The position numbers were made by a program, and so were the translations under genes. A DNA stretch of 64,000 nucleotides from Bicyclus anynana. Taxonomy: Eukaryota > Arthropoda > Insecta > Lepidoptera > Nymphalidae. The DNA lies in NCBI RefSeq assembly GCF_947172395.1, contig NC_069086.1:13052501-13116500 (forward strand). The letters are read 5' to 3'. The first letter of the stretch is position 1. Each line of letters opens with the position of its first letter. Under the pieces are notes generated by a model. That model ran no database searches. It was not told the origin of the DNA and saw only the letters and a list, made by a program, of their open reading frames with translations. Below are positions 21,887-34,402 of this stretch, piece after piece.

Positions 21887-23370
21887 CGCTCGACTAGATT
21901 CTACACGACACAATTACTTTGTTTCTATAACTATAACGAAAATCCTAATATAAATTGCTCGTCTCAATAAGAGCTTTAGACTCTTCTTCTTTCCTGGGAG
22001 TTTAACGAGACTTTACATTCTACACGACACAATTACTTTGTTTCTATAACTATATAGAAAATCCTAATATAAATTGCTCGTCTCAATAAGAGCTTTAGAT
22101 TCTTCTTCTTTCCTGGGAGTTTAACGAGACGACATTCAACACGACACAATTACTTTGTTTCTATAACTATATAGAAAATCCTAATATAAATTGCTCGTTT
22201 CAATAAGAGCTTTAGGCTCTTCTTCTTTCTAAGAGTTTAACGAGACTTTACATTCTACACGACACAGATACTTTATTTCTATAAAGAAAATCCTAATATA
22301 AATTGTTCGTCTCAATAAGAGCTTTAGAATCTTCTTCTTTCCTGGGAGTTTAACGAGACTTGACATTCAACACGACACAATTACTTTATTTCTGTAAAGA
22401 AAATCCCCTAATATAAATTGCTCGTCTCAATAAGAGCTTTAGATTCTTCTTCTTTCCTGGGCGTTTAACGAAACTCTTGACATTCTACACGACACAATTA
22501 CTTTATTTCTATAAAGAAAATCCTAATATAAATTGCTCGTCTCAATAAGAGCTTTAGACTTCTTCTTTCCTGGGGGTTTAACGAGACTCTTGACATTCTA
22601 CACGACAATGATTTTATTTCTATTAAAGAAAATCCTAATATGAATTGCTCGTCTCAATAAGAGCTTCGACTCTTCTTCTTTCCTGGGAGTTTAACGAAAC
22701 TCTTGACATTCAACACGACACAATTACTTTATTTCTGTAAAGAAAATCCCCTAATATAAATTGCTCGTCTCAATAAGAGCTTTAGATTCTTCTTCTTTCC
22801 TGGGCGTTTAACGAAACTCTTGACATTCTACACGACACAATTACTTTATTTCTATAAAGAAAATCCTAATATAAATTGCTCGTCTCAATAAGAGCTTTAG
22901 ACTTCTTCTTTCCTGGGGGTTTAACGAGACTCTTGACATTCTACACGACAATGATTTTATTTCTATTAAAGAAAATCCTAATATGAATTGCTCGTCTCAA
23001 TAAGAGCTTCGACTCTTCTTCTTTCCTGGGAGTTTAACGAAACTCTTGACATTCAACACGACACAATTACTTTATTTCTGTAAAGAAAATCCCCTAATAT
23101 AAATTGCTCGTCTCAATAAGAGCTTTAGACTCTTCTTCTTTCCTGAGAGTTTAACGAGACTCTTGACATTCTACACGACAATGATTTTATTTCTATTAAA
23201 GAAAATCTTAATGTAAATTGCTCGTCTCAATAAGAGCTTTAGACTCTTCTTCTTTCCTGGGAGTTTAACGAGACTCTTGACATTCTACATGACACAATGA
23301 TTTTATTTCTAAAAGATCCTAATATAAATTGCTGGTGTCAATAAGAGCTTTACTCTGCTTCTTTCCTGGG
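21887..23370. repeat. Minisatellite, about 115-bp monomer, 13 copies, with 343-bp higher-order unit
   Basis: Each monomer carries 'ttgctcgtctcaataagagc', 'cttcttctttcctggg', 'gtttaacgagac' and 'cattctacacgacac'. The core recurs near 21953, 22071, 22192, 22303, 22419, 22530, 22645, 22760, 22878, 22986, 23104, 23218 and 23329. The variant 'cccctaatat' recurs every 343 bases (22405, 22748, 23091), and 22405-22747 appears identical to 22748-23090. So three monomers have been amplified together recently. Outer copies are more diverged, and the last runs into the hairpin at 23382. Confidence 0.9.
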
Positions 23371-23381
23371 CCTTAACAACT

Positions 23382-23440
23382 ACAACGGACAACTTAAACG
23401 CCCAAGTGCGGAACACTTGGGCGTTTAAGTTGTCCGTTGT
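23382..23440. other. Perfect hairpin, 27-bp arms, 5-base loop
   Basis: Arms 23382-23408 and 23414-23440 are exact reverse complements (acaacggacaacttaaacgc... against ...gcgtttaagttgtccgttgt) around loop CGGAA. It lies 12 bases after the minisatellite. It could be a recent palindrome, a replication-slippage product or an RNA hairpin. Confidence 0.85.
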
Positions 23441-26400
23441 GCGTAAAACTTTGGATTATAATACACTGCATGGTAATGCTTAGCACATACAAAGGAAAGA
23501 AGAATGCTTATGACATACCCAAACAGGGATGCAGTTATTAACCCCAGTAGAAGGCCGCACTCAAAAATTAAGACGGCTTAAGGTTTATACCACACGTAAT
23601 AGACTCTGAAAGGAATCTTAACTCTATCGCCTTATGTCATTTATATTTAACTTGAACTTTTATATGCTAGTATTTACCATGAGAGTTCTATGAAATGGTA
23701 GTGCTAATATTTATAGGCTATAGTACCTATTTAAAATATGATTATTCTGAGTTATTTGTCACAAATGAAAGCAATAATGAACTTTAATAATGCCTTTTAT
23801 TCCTTTAAAGTATTTTAGAATTTAAAATATCATAAAATTAGATAGTTCATCTAATTCTAATACTTCATAATTATTTTATTCGTGATTTACAATATAAAAA
23901 AATACCTAACATACGTTATCATAATAAAGAACACGATCTGTGAGTTGAAGTTAAAATAATCTCTTTACTATTATCTCCTATATACTAAATCTCTGTAAAC
24001 TTAAACCATAGGTTTCTGCTGTACTTAGGTTTATCACGTATTCTTAGATATTTCAACATGCCGCGTTCTCCCTCGTCACTTCGTCACGGAATAAAATGCG
24101 CGACTCGACATATGTCGTGAAAGAAAAAATACACCACCAGCACTCCACCATTCGCGACCGGACCGAAAATATAGTTCTCTCTTTAGTCCCATCGCAACGA
24201 AAGAGACAGCGATATTTCTGGCTCGACAATGTCTTTTACTTTCTAGAAATATGTTCTGTCGCGCATCTAAGACCTTACTGGCCTGTTGTTCGTAACGTTT
24301 TTGAATATATGCTTTATAATAAACTTGAGAATTTTAAATTTATTTAATTGAAACGATTCAATTATTTATTATCAGTTGTTAAAAATAGGTGCATACATAT
24401 ATGATATAATTTTATTTATGAAAGTTAATAATAAAAGTGGTTATCATCGTCTTATACAAAGAAACCTTACGAACAGCGCGTCACGTGAAATAATTATTAA
24501 ATTATAAATAATATGCTCAGATATCATATCTCAAAGACGCCTATATGCGTATACGTTTAATCTCTTCGCAAACATTAGCACTTAGGATTGGACTGTCATG
24601 AAATTTTATATAAAACAAATAAATATATATTTAAGGATGCGTACATTGGGATATTTTAACTTATATCCAATACTATTCCACTCTTATTTCTAATGGGAGC
24701 ATAGAAAAATCTATTATTGAATAATTATCCAAGCAATAGTAGGTTTTATACAAGAAGGCTAGCTCAGTCTAATATTTTGCATAGATAGATGCAATGCACA
24801 AAGAAAGGTGCAATTAAATGCTATCAAACGAAACTATAAGTAGTGAGAAATCAATAAGTGCACTTGACTATAAGGCAGTAATTAGGAATTTTATTGAGTC
24901 GATATCTATAGTATATAGCGTAAGATTCTAGGACCTTTTAGTTTCGTGTGATGGTTTCATAATAGTTTGTGTAAACCTTATTGTATTAGGTATGTTTATA
25001 TAGGTATTACACCACAATACAGTTTACTAGTTTGGTACATTTTTTTTTTGGAGTTACCAATCTAGTAAACTGCATTTTCTTAACCATATTGTTTATCTCG
25101 CGACATAACTATGTGCGAGGTGGGGTTAGATCTAGACCATCGCTGAAAGACGGTTTATTAAACCCTCGTCATATTTTTTAATTATTCGTCAAAAATGACA
25201 GTGTTTTTGACGTTTGAAAAAATTGATTAAAAACTTGATTTTTTAATCAAGTTTTCTATGACATCCTTAATATCAATCGATATATATCGATATATCCTTA
25301 ATATATCGATATCAATTGACATTACTGATTAGGTTATTTAATATCGATATATTTCCGACCTTTATTGAACCATTGACCATGTAATACACGAAATTAATAT
25401 TGTTTATATTAAATTTGTTATGAGTCAACTATCCTACTATCTTGCCCTACCACTGCTTGTACGTGAATTCTGTTGTTTGTTTTACAAATTCTCGTAATCT
25501 ATGTGTTTACCCAGTTTATTGTCTAGTAATTTATACATAAATAATAATTTACATAAGACAACATTCAAATACAAAGTGTACATTAATTATAATGTTTTAT
25601 TTAGTTCATAGGTATGCTATAGGTCATTATGTATTCACCTCTTCTGTATTCGCTATGAATACTCTAAATACCGGGCTATATAAACGTAGGTTAAAAAAAT
25701 ATTTTGACTGGCTCAATAAGATTGTTATTAAATATTAAATAATAGACTTAAGGAAGATATAAAATTTCCTATGCATGGAATACATTTTTGACATTACTAG
25801 AAACTTATTATATTGGGCAAATTAAATATTCTTTTTTTTTAATTTGAGGTAGAGTTTTGTGTATTCTGTACACAGGTAATTTTATGTCTCTGGGGATATA
25901 ATATGTTGGGTTTTGGGTTTAGTCCGAGAGACTTTTGCTACGAAACGGTAGCACAATTTCGGTCATTCAGACTTAAAACCGAACTTATTACTAAAGAGAT
26001 AGGTGACATATTACTATAGCACTGATATACGATTCGTCTGGTTGCCTTATGCTATAATAATATGCTACTATTTATACAATATTGCTTAAAATTTTACACC
26101 TAAGTCAATCAACGCCATCAATTACTAGTTAAGAAACATGCTTCCTGATAGATCTGACAATATAAAGTATTCTGTTATGCCTTATCGAAGTAGTGTTACA
26201 TTAAGATATATAAAAATTGCATGCTAATGAATATATTGTAGATAATGAATTACTCGCAGTTTCTGAAAGGCTGATTAAAATTTATCAATGATTTTAGAAT
26301 TTACACCAATGATCAAGGTAGCCAGGTTCTCGAATGTGTGTAGATTTTTTTACCTGGCAACTAAGTGGGCATATTCACATTCACAGTAATGTTTGTTTAT

Positions 26401-27971
26401 GAAGTGATAAACGTGACGTAGCCTTAAAAAGGCGCTGGATTTGATATCTTGTGTTTCTTCATAGACATAATGTGTTAAGTTGCCATGTAAAAATAATTTT
26501 CATATTCATAAGCGTTTGACAATTAACTGGCCAAATGTTACAATTGTTTAAGGATTAAATTAATTAAACAATGTACAATGTACTAATCATTTTTTCTAAT
26601 AACCGTTTTGTGTGTGATTAACTAACTGTTGATTTGCATTCCGCGTTTCTGAAACTGGGGGTTGTGATAATAATTTACAATGATAGTGGCTCTGTTTCAT
26701 AAAAATCACAGTTCGCCATGCCAAGGGTCATATCATACGCACAATTTTTACCATTGTATAGGTAAATGAAGCCTTAACTAAAGTAACGCATAGGATAGTG
26801 TTAGAATTTGAACAACGATTTTTTATTAGTATTTGCAAAATATGTTATTTTACGCCCTAAATATAGTATCTACTCATATAATTATGTATTCTTAAATTTT
26901 TTTTTCGAATAAAAATTCAATAAGTAACATATTAAAAAAATTATATATACTCGTATCTCCAGTGACTTGCCATGTAAGACAGTAAATTCTCTTTCACAGT
27001 TAGGAAATCAAGTATTTTCGTGCCTTTGATTAAGTACAGTATTTAATGGCAGTAGGTATGAAAAAACTGTCTGCTTTGCGAATTAGGTACTTTACTTACC
27101 TATAACTTTACCCTTATCAATCGTTTAGCCTTGTGTTTAAAATATTTGGTATATTCGAACCAACGAAATTAAATAAATATATAATTTATTATCGATCACT
27201 TCGACTTCAGAACTGCTATAATGATCAATGCAATACATCTTTTTTGTAAACGAATTAAACGTTTATTAGGTACCTAGATTTTTTTATTTATAATTACTTT
27301 TTAGTATCAAAATATACGAAATGCTTTATTATACGAATATTGGTGATTCTCTGAATTATTCTATCCCTAATTACTAATGTAATAAGTAGCTTAAGTATAT
27401 ATACTTCGAGATAGCAATTCCAATTTCCATTGTGGTTTTAAGTCAAAACCTTAGGGAACTTTTACGTTTTTGATCAAAATATATTTTTTATTTGTGTTAG
27501 TCTTTAATATAATTTAATTTTGGAATATCTTAATGTAAATAAGATTGAAGTTTATTTTTCTTAATTCGAAGTTGTAGCGCAAATCAAAGTTCGGCTCAAA
27601 GAAGATAGTTTGTAGTAGGTACTCGTTGTTTTATCAGGATTGACGTAAAATTAAAATTACACAATGCTCGTGTGTGAACTTGCCTATAATCAATGTCAAA
27701 TTATGTTTTATTTTATTAAATATTGATTATTATTATTTGGCATACATCGCGAAACACTGTTTAACAATTTTGGTTGTGATTTCTGTTAAATATCGCAGGA
27801 ATTCAAAATAAATAATGTTCCATTTATACGAGTATATTATGTTTCCTAAAATACTACAAAATGTTCCTAATAAAAAATAGGTTATTTTAATAAGTAAATA
27901 TATGTTGAGAAATAACATACAGCAATAATTATATTGAAACCATTAGTGGAAAGAGTTATTATTGGTCTAAA
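23441..27971. other. Gene-poor AT-rich region
   Basis: No protein gene is recognised. A slightly GC-richer block at 24083-24330 holds an 83-codon frame without motifs. A hairpin lies at 25020-25072 (18-base arms, one mismatch, with a T-rich loop). Short palindromes of ATCGATAT type lie near 25275-25345. Confidence 0.45.
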
Positions 27972-28399
27972 AGTGCTGATAGACCTGAGCATTCTCTTCT
28001 AACAGAAAATCGAACATTCGCCGTTTTTATATTTGTTGAACTGAACAACAAGCCGAGCCAAGCATAGAGTCAAACATTGGTACGAACATCTTGAGAATTC
28101 TAGCGAACGCTCTATTCGATGCTCGTCGAAACGATGACAGAAGCTTGGCTCGGCAAAAAGCTACAAGCCATTCTGCTCGCTAGAATCAATCAATCAATCA
28201 ATTTATTTATTTGCAGATACATGCATTATATATATACAGGTGGTCGGTAAATGTATCTTGCCAATTTGGCATGCAAATTATTTATTAAGTATTTAATGAT
28301 TCAAATGTTAATTTCACCATTTAAAATGTTCTCGTATTTTTTTGTGATGTCACATTCGCAAGAATGCTCATTACAAGTGAATGCTCAAGTCTATCAGCA
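27972..28399. mobile_element. MITE-like element with 22-bp inverted ends
   Basis: Ends 'gtgctgatagacctgagcat' (27972) and 'atgctcaagtctatcagcac' (ending 28399) are inverted with one mismatch. Inside, a second inverted pair 'gccgagccaagc'/'gcttggctcggc' (about 28053 and 28143) and a (CAAT)n run near 28188 are present. Length is about 428 bases. Confidence 0.6.
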
Positions 28400-28437
28400 C
28401 CTTTATAATACATAGTTCTTGGTTGGTCAACCGCTAT

Positions 28438-28560
28438 AGCCAAGTGGTACGATCGCAAACGCTTCGAAAGCTAGAAAAATATATAGGAATGACATTTGCT
28501 AGCGACAGGTCACGTGATCAAGATCTGTCATTCCGATACATTGGGGCTACAGGGGCTGGT
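28438..28560. repeat. Arm of the 13361-type MITE family
   Basis: Read in reverse, 'aatgtatcggaatgacagat' and GATCACGTGACC match the interior of the MITE at 13361-13548. Only part of the element is present. Confidence 0.5.
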
Positions 28561-30019
28561 AGTTTGCACTATCAGCTGTTTTCAATAACCTATCTTAACA
28601 ACTTTGATAATGGTCAATATAAACTGTGTTGCTAACCCAACTATTGCAGATAGCTAATGGACCCGGAGAGGTTAAAGTCTGACCGTTCTGAGTACCTACT
28701 TACTACTAAGAATGTATTTAGCGGATTTAACTTTTGAAGTTGGGTTGTATTTATTTGTATGTATAAACATACAAATATTTAATTAGCCCTACGAATAAAC
28801 TGAATAACACCAATTAGGTATATTATATTCACGAGAACATATATATTATATTAACTTGTTTGTATCTGCAAAATGCAAAATATCTGATTTTTATTGATTT
28901 ATTTTGATTGATTGATTATATTCGAAGTTTATATCTGTAATAATAGTTATATATCCGACTTAGATGAAATTCAGCTCGATTAACTTAGTGTCGTCATTCC
29001 GTCAATCCAATAATAGGGAATCGCAAAAATGCCAGACCAATTGAAATTCACTATAACTTTGACGTTTGCTACTGACTTATGTCCTATACTAAATTGAGAT
29101 TTTATGTACAAATGTCATCCGGTGCTTACTGGTGGATATCATCAGTAGGTAGAAGACATTTTGTCAATTGATTTGATGTATAATAGGTTGATAATAAAGA
29201 CAGCCAGCAAATGTGGATTTCCTAACAACGTACGAAGAATAATATTACTTTTAAAGTAAATAACTTTGGCAGCAAAGTATTGTCTTCTTTGTCTACAGAT
29301 GTATTTTAAAATATCAAAACTGGATTTTGGAAATAATATTTTTATGTGTTTTTTTTTAATTTCACGTCAATTTCTTTCGTCTGTTATTTTTATGACCAGA
29401 GCTGTGACTGGCTGGACCCAGTGTAGTTTTTGTATCATATCACTATCATATCATATTATATATATATAAAAAATATCATTGTTTTCTTCACGTAAGATTT
29501 GCTTGAGCTTCGAATATATTTTATGAGTATATTAGAATTAAAAGTTTGGATGTATTATGTTTCAAGAAACGTTAGAAAATTCGGTATTATGAAAACTTTA
29601 ATTTATTTTTGATTTAAATGTAATGTTATAGATAATATATTGTAATGGTTTTAATTAATTATACTTGTGAAATGAAAAAATAAACTAAAGCAATAATAAA
29701 AGATCTGCATCGGCCCAAGTTACGTAATTAGAAAGGGAGGTAGAATTAAGGGTAGCCTTATTAGAATAAGAGTTAAGGTTGATCGAAACTGACGAATGTT
29801 GAAAGTTTTACTCGTAGAAGATTATAGCACGGCCAGCGTTATTGTCGCATACAATGTATTATCTTTTTTATTTGAAGTTAAATAAAGTTATGGGTCTAAG
29901 TTCAGACTGATATCGTTGTTATTTTATTTTTACCTACCCGAATTTTAATCAAAACAAAAGAGTAGAGATTAAAATTATTATTGAGTTTGAGATTACTTAC
30001 TCAATAATACCTACGTGTA
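28561..30019. other. AT-rich, no gene recognised
   Basis: No coding motif, no clear repeat family. The 67-codon frame at 29266 is low-complexity. Confidence 0.4.
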
Positions 30020-30206
30020 TCTAAAATATATATAAAAGCGAAAGATCATTTCATCATATATCGAAACCGCTTGACGTAGGTACTAAGATGAAATTTGACA
30101 GGGACGTTGATTACCTATAGTTAGTTGACGTTCGCTAAGAACTGTTTCGCGTCAGGGCCAGATGAAAGTGGTCTAAGGGCCGAGGAAGTCGTGCCCGTCT
30201 GCTAGT
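30020..30206 (+). mobile_element. Helitron-like element, second subfamily
   Basis: It begins 'tctaaaatatatataaaagc', includes 'gatgaaatttgacagggacg', and ends 'gaggaagtcgtgcccgtctg' then CTAGT. The TC start and CTAG end again fit Helitron termini. Confidence 0.55.
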
Positions 30207-30334
30207 AAAAACTAAGTACTTAAATTTAAAAAAAAAAATCTGTGCTGGTGGCCATCTTTTGAAGTTTGTCATAGTCTGCAAGCCTTCCATTTGATACCCA
30301 TATTGAGGAAGTTGTGTTTCTGTGTGGGAAAAAT

Positions 30335-30410
30335 TGGAGGTGCATGCCCCGGACCGGATTCGAACCTACGCCCTCCGCATCGAAGTCCGAGGGCATTTCT
30401 TATCCACATT
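30335..30410 (-). mobile_element. SINE type A head fragment
   Basis: 'ggtgcatgccccggaccgga' followed by TTCGAACCTACGCCCTCC is the reversed B-box region of the type A SINE; the rest is missing. Confidence 0.65.
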
Positions 30411-30904
30411 AAATGATTTCTATTCCGAAAAAATAACGTTTTCTCGAAATATGAGAAAGCATGTCTCCGTCTCCGATCACTTAGCTTCGTAGAAAGTCTT
30501 GACCGACCATATACCTATGTAAAATGAAAGAAAAGAAACATTTTTGGATAGGTATTGTTACCTATTAGTGTAATAGTCGTATCAACCTACATAATTAACT
30601 ACTTGTCGGTACCTACTTGATACTTTTAGGGTCAATATTTTGTTGGTTTGTCCCGAAAAAAGAAACCTACGGGTACTACCATATAAGGTCCCATATCGAA
30701 TGAGTGTGTGACCCATGTAGGAATGTGAAATTTTTAAAATCCGGTTTGGTATTGCTTCCATCTGTCCGTTGACAACAATCCACATGGTATCAACATCGTG
30801 GTAAATAAACTCTATCGCACCACTGATACTTCGACCATACAGTAAGTATTTATCTCTGTCTTTCATTTATTCACTGACAAATTAGTCCAATAGCGTAACC
30901 TGCT

Positions 30905-31060
30905 TTGGAGGGGCCCTGTAAAGAATTAACTGAGGGGCCCAAATGGAGCTATGCCAAACCTGAGCCATTTTTCAGAAAATATAAAATAACCGAGCTGGAA
31001 ATCGAACCCAGGTCCTCACTATTAAGAAACACAGCACAGCAATACCAACTGCGCTGTAAC
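30905..31060 (-). mobile_element. tRNA-headed SINE fragment of another type
   Basis: On the minus strand 'gcgcagttggtattgctgtg' and GGTTCGATTTCC form a tRNA-like head, followed by 'ggttattttatattttctga'. I see no second copy of the same body in the window. Confidence 0.5.
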
Positions 31061-31159
31061 TGTATTAGATACCTACCTATATATTATTTTCTTCTGGTAG
31101 AGCAGAGCATGGCGCATTTGGAACCCGACCTTGTCGGAAGGAGGGCAATGTTTTGATAC

Positions 31160-31197
31160 GAAGTTCCACGCGGTCGAAGTCGCGAGCATCCGCTAGT
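31160..31197 (+). mobile_element. Helitron-like 3' end stub
   Basis: 'ttccacgcggtcgaagtcgc' followed by 'gagcatccgctagt' is the family 3' end with nothing recognisable upstream. Confidence 0.5.
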
Positions 31198-31537
31198 TGA
31201 ACATTGCAAAGGGGGCTCGACGGAAAAAATTAAGACCAAAAGTTGAACCGACACTTTTTACCTGACTGCGTAAGAAGGGTAATGTTTTTGGTATAGTTGT
31301 AAACCGTGACCTGGAGACAGCTGGTGAGCTCCAGGATAGCGATGATAGCTATAGCGATTGCGATAGCGAACTTCGTTCCATCCGGGTGTCCCTTCACACA
31401 TCTCGAGTTTTTTTTTATTAAGATGATTGTAAGATCTAAGTTTTATAAAGTAAGTATTTAGATAGTGTACCATAAATGTTATTTTTTTTAATTAGGTTAT
31501 GAGCAGGCAAATAATTAAGCTGGTGTTGATGATTTTT

Positions 31538-31584
31538 AACCGACTTCCAAAAAGGAGGAGGTTCTACGTTCGGCTGTATGTATG

Positions 31585-31616
<32 letters not shown>

Positions 31617-32640
31617 ATGTCCAGCGATAATTCCGTCAATTATGGACCGATTTTAAAAATTCTTTTTTTGTTTTGTAGGGTTTACTTCCAGGGTGGTCCC
31701 ATTTTTTTCATGTCAGGATCTAATGATGGCATCCTGGAGAAATTGAGGGGAACTTTCGAAAGTTGTAGAGACGGCTAGTACGTTTGTTAGTGTTTCCATA
31801 AGGTATTTTAAACCACTACAACTTTATGAAGGTTTGGAGTTGGTCTGATGATGGAGCCGAACCATAGACGATGGAACTCGTCAAGGATTTACAGCAGTCA
31901 CCTTTTGTTTGGGCTTGATTAATTTGTATTGATGAGTACTTTCCACCTATATGGGTTGTGACTGTATTAAGGGTCTGGTGATGAAGACGAGGGACAGTGA
32001 AGAGAACTCTTCGACGGTTCACAGTAGCTACCTTGTGTTTGGACTTGATAAATTTGTATTAATGAGAACTTACCACCTAGATGGATTGTGACTGTATTAA
32101 GGGTCTGATGATGAAGACGAGGGACAGTGAAGAGAACTCCTCGACGGTTCACAGTAGCTACCTTGTGTTTGGACTTGATAAATTTGTATTGATGAGAACT
32201 TTCCACCTAGATGGATTGCGACTGTATTAAGGGTCTGGTGATGAAGACGAAGCACAGTGAAGAGAACTCCTCGACGGTTCACAGTAGCTACCTTGTGTTT
32301 GGACTTGATAAATTTGTATTGATGAGAACTTTCCACCTAGATGGATTGCGACTGTATTAAGGGTCTGGTGATGAAGACGAAGCACAGTGAAGAGAACTCC
32401 TCGACGGCTCACAGTAGCTACCTTGTGTTTGGACTTGATAAATTTGTATTGATGAGAACTTTCCACCTAGATGGATTGCGACTGTATTAAGGGTCTGGTG
32501 ATGAAGACGAAGCACAGTGAAGAGAACTCCTCGACGGCTCACAGTAGCTACCTTGTGTTTGGACTTGATAATTTTGTATTGATAAGAACTTTCCACTTAG
32601 ATAGGTTGTGACTGTACACACGCAGTGGGTATGCTAACAC
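31538..32640 (+). repeat. Composite repeat with internal 130-bp minisatellite
   Basis: Starts 'aaccgacttccaaaaaggag', then a T-run (31584-31611) and a unique part to about 31845. From there about six tandem copies of a 130-bp unit run to 32620; each contains 'gacagtgaagagaactc' and 'cagtagctaccttgtgtttg'. The last three full copies are almost identical, the first is more diverged. A reverse-oriented relative lies at 38700-39428. Confidence 0.8.
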
Positions 32641-32659
32641 TAAAAATAAAAAAATAAAA

Positions 32660-32985
32660 ATTTTAATAAAAAAAATTCAACCGACTTCCAACTCAAAAAA
32701 TAACTTTAACTAAAAAGCAAAAAATAACATCCTACCTATGTGCTACCTTCTGATCAGTTTGAAGGCGGTACAAGCCAGTGTCGTGTTTTAATTAAAACTG
32801 TTTCTGGAATAACCACAGAAATTTTGTAGTTTAAACGTATTTAATTAAAACATCACTGGCTTGGCACCGCCTTCAAACTGATCAGAAGGTAGCACATAGG
32901 TAGGATGTTATTTTTTGCTTTTTAGTTAAAGTTATTTTTTGAGTTGGAAGTCGGTTGAATTTTTTTTATTAAAATTTTTATTTGT
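32660..32985. mobile_element. Fold-back (palindromic) element
   Basis: Two arms of more than 100 bases ('attcaaccgacttccaactc', 'gcaaaaaataacatcctacc', 'gctaccttctgatcagtttg' and the reverse complement in reverse order) surround a centre at about 32820. The ends are T/A-rich. It joins directly onto the composite repeat before it. Confidence 0.85.
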
Positions 32986-33863
32986 AGAGTAAACAAGAAT
33001 TGCTAATGAACATTAAGGGCGGTTACAGACTACAGATAATTTGGAATGTCTGTAGGCACGGTCGTATGGGACTAACATACGAATCTACGATCCAGATACG
33101 CCTATCTAATCTATCTGGTCTGACGAAGCGTCCAATTATATTCCATATTGTGAGAAGTTCCCCTATTTACGAGTATATGTGTATTGTGTAATAACCTGTT
33201 GCTTGGACCCTCGAGTCTTTGGAGTGCGAAAATATTTCATTTAATAGTATTTTGTTGTTGTTAAAAATAAAAAGAAAACAAAAATAAATAAACTAAAGAA
33301 TATCATATTTAATATTCCAACCAACCAACCATCAAAGTTCTTGTATATCGAATGCTGGGCTTCTTATTACTTAGATAGGTATAAGTTACAGGTACATAGC
33401 GGTTGTCTGTAAAATTCAAAACAGTATTTAAAAGTATACCTACCAACTACAAACTCACTGACATCCCTAAAATGACTGAAAATCGGCCCTTTTATTGCAC
33501 ACAAAATAGAATGAGATAAATTAGGTTGGTAGTACCTACTTAGGCATAATTATTGAAATACAGGAACAAAAAGGTACTGTTTTGTTGACGGAGCTTCTCA
33601 CTAGAAACAGCTTTTCAAATTAACGGCAGAGTTACTAATAGAATTGACTTTTCAAATCACCTGTTTACTACTACCTTTACTACCTTTATCAATTTGAATA
33701 GAATAGAATAGTCTATGGTTTGTGTTTGCCCTAAATCAACAAGCCGTTGTGACTAAACGCACGTAGCACGCAGCTGCGCTTACGATCAACGATCTGTATC
33801 CGACGTATGACGATTGACGAGTTTGGTCTGGTCTGACCCTAGACTGTCAGAGTGAGCAACTGA
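32986..33863. other. Region upstream of the candidate first exon
   Basis: No gene recognised. GC content rises after 33740, and TCAGT at 33864-33868 could be an arthropod initiator. Promoter placement is a guess. Confidence 0.3.
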
Positions 33864-33865
33864 TC

Positions 33866-34014
33866 AGTGAGTCTGACGCCGACCGGCGAAGTGCTTGCGC
33901 GTGCGTTTGCTGTGCGCAACACAGCACTCTTTGTTTACAAACAATAAATTATCTCTGACCCTCGTGTTTTATCAACCGTTCACCAAATTTGTCACTGGAC
34001 ACAGACTTTTAGAG
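33866..34014 (+). promoter_or_regulatory. Candidate untranslated first exon (possibly of the formamidase gene)
   Basis: A GC-richer segment ends at the strong donor 'ttttagag|gtaagt' (exon end 34014). The formamidase coding exon at 50526 begins with an acceptor 15 bases before its ATG, so that gene needs an upstream non-coding exon. This is the best donor I see with exon-like base composition upstream, but the implied intron is 16.5 kb and another gene could own it. Confidence 0.3.
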
Positions 34015-34335
34015 GTAAGTAGTGCGTTAAACTTTATTTTATTACGCAGTTTAACATTATAAATGTTAATTAATATGTGGTGCATGTCTTAAGATTCACA
34101 AGGTTTGTTTTGATGTTGTTTACCACTTTGATTGATTGTTTTATTATGGAATCTCGTTAATTACGAATATTTTTAATAAATCTATCTGTATTAAGTATTG
34201 ACGATGGTGTTTGGTTGAGAAAATGATTTATCTGTTTTGTCGTATACCTAGTATATATTGTTGGTTAACTTTGCTTTTCTTAACTTTCTTTTCGTAACTT
34301 TTGAGAACTTTCATATTGTTAACTGATATCGAAGT

Positions 34336-34402
34336 AATATAGGTAGGTAGGTACTCAACTACTCAGATGGTTTGTGTAGTTGAGTACCTACCTACCTATA
34401 TT
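34336..34402. other. Perfect hairpin, 27-bp arms, 13-base loop
   Basis: 34336-34362 (aatataggtaggtaggtact...) and 34376-34402 are exact reverse complements. It resembles a precursor stem in length, but the arm is built partly of GGTA repeats, which are common in this DNA. Confidence 0.75.

Noticed and set aside
21887..23370. CRISPR-like regular array
   Set aside because: The 115-bp units are repeated throughout with no unique spacers, and the DNA is animal; it is a minisatellite.
24096..24347. 83-codon frame in a slightly GC-richer block
   Set aside because: No recognisable domain, no clear splice signals and AT-rich, weak C-terminus.
31816..32596. Series of 68-79-codon minus-strand frames with almost the same peptide
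   Set aside because: They are the same frame seen in successive 130-bp tandem units; 130 is not a multiple of three, so each copy shifts frame and no continuous repeat protein results.
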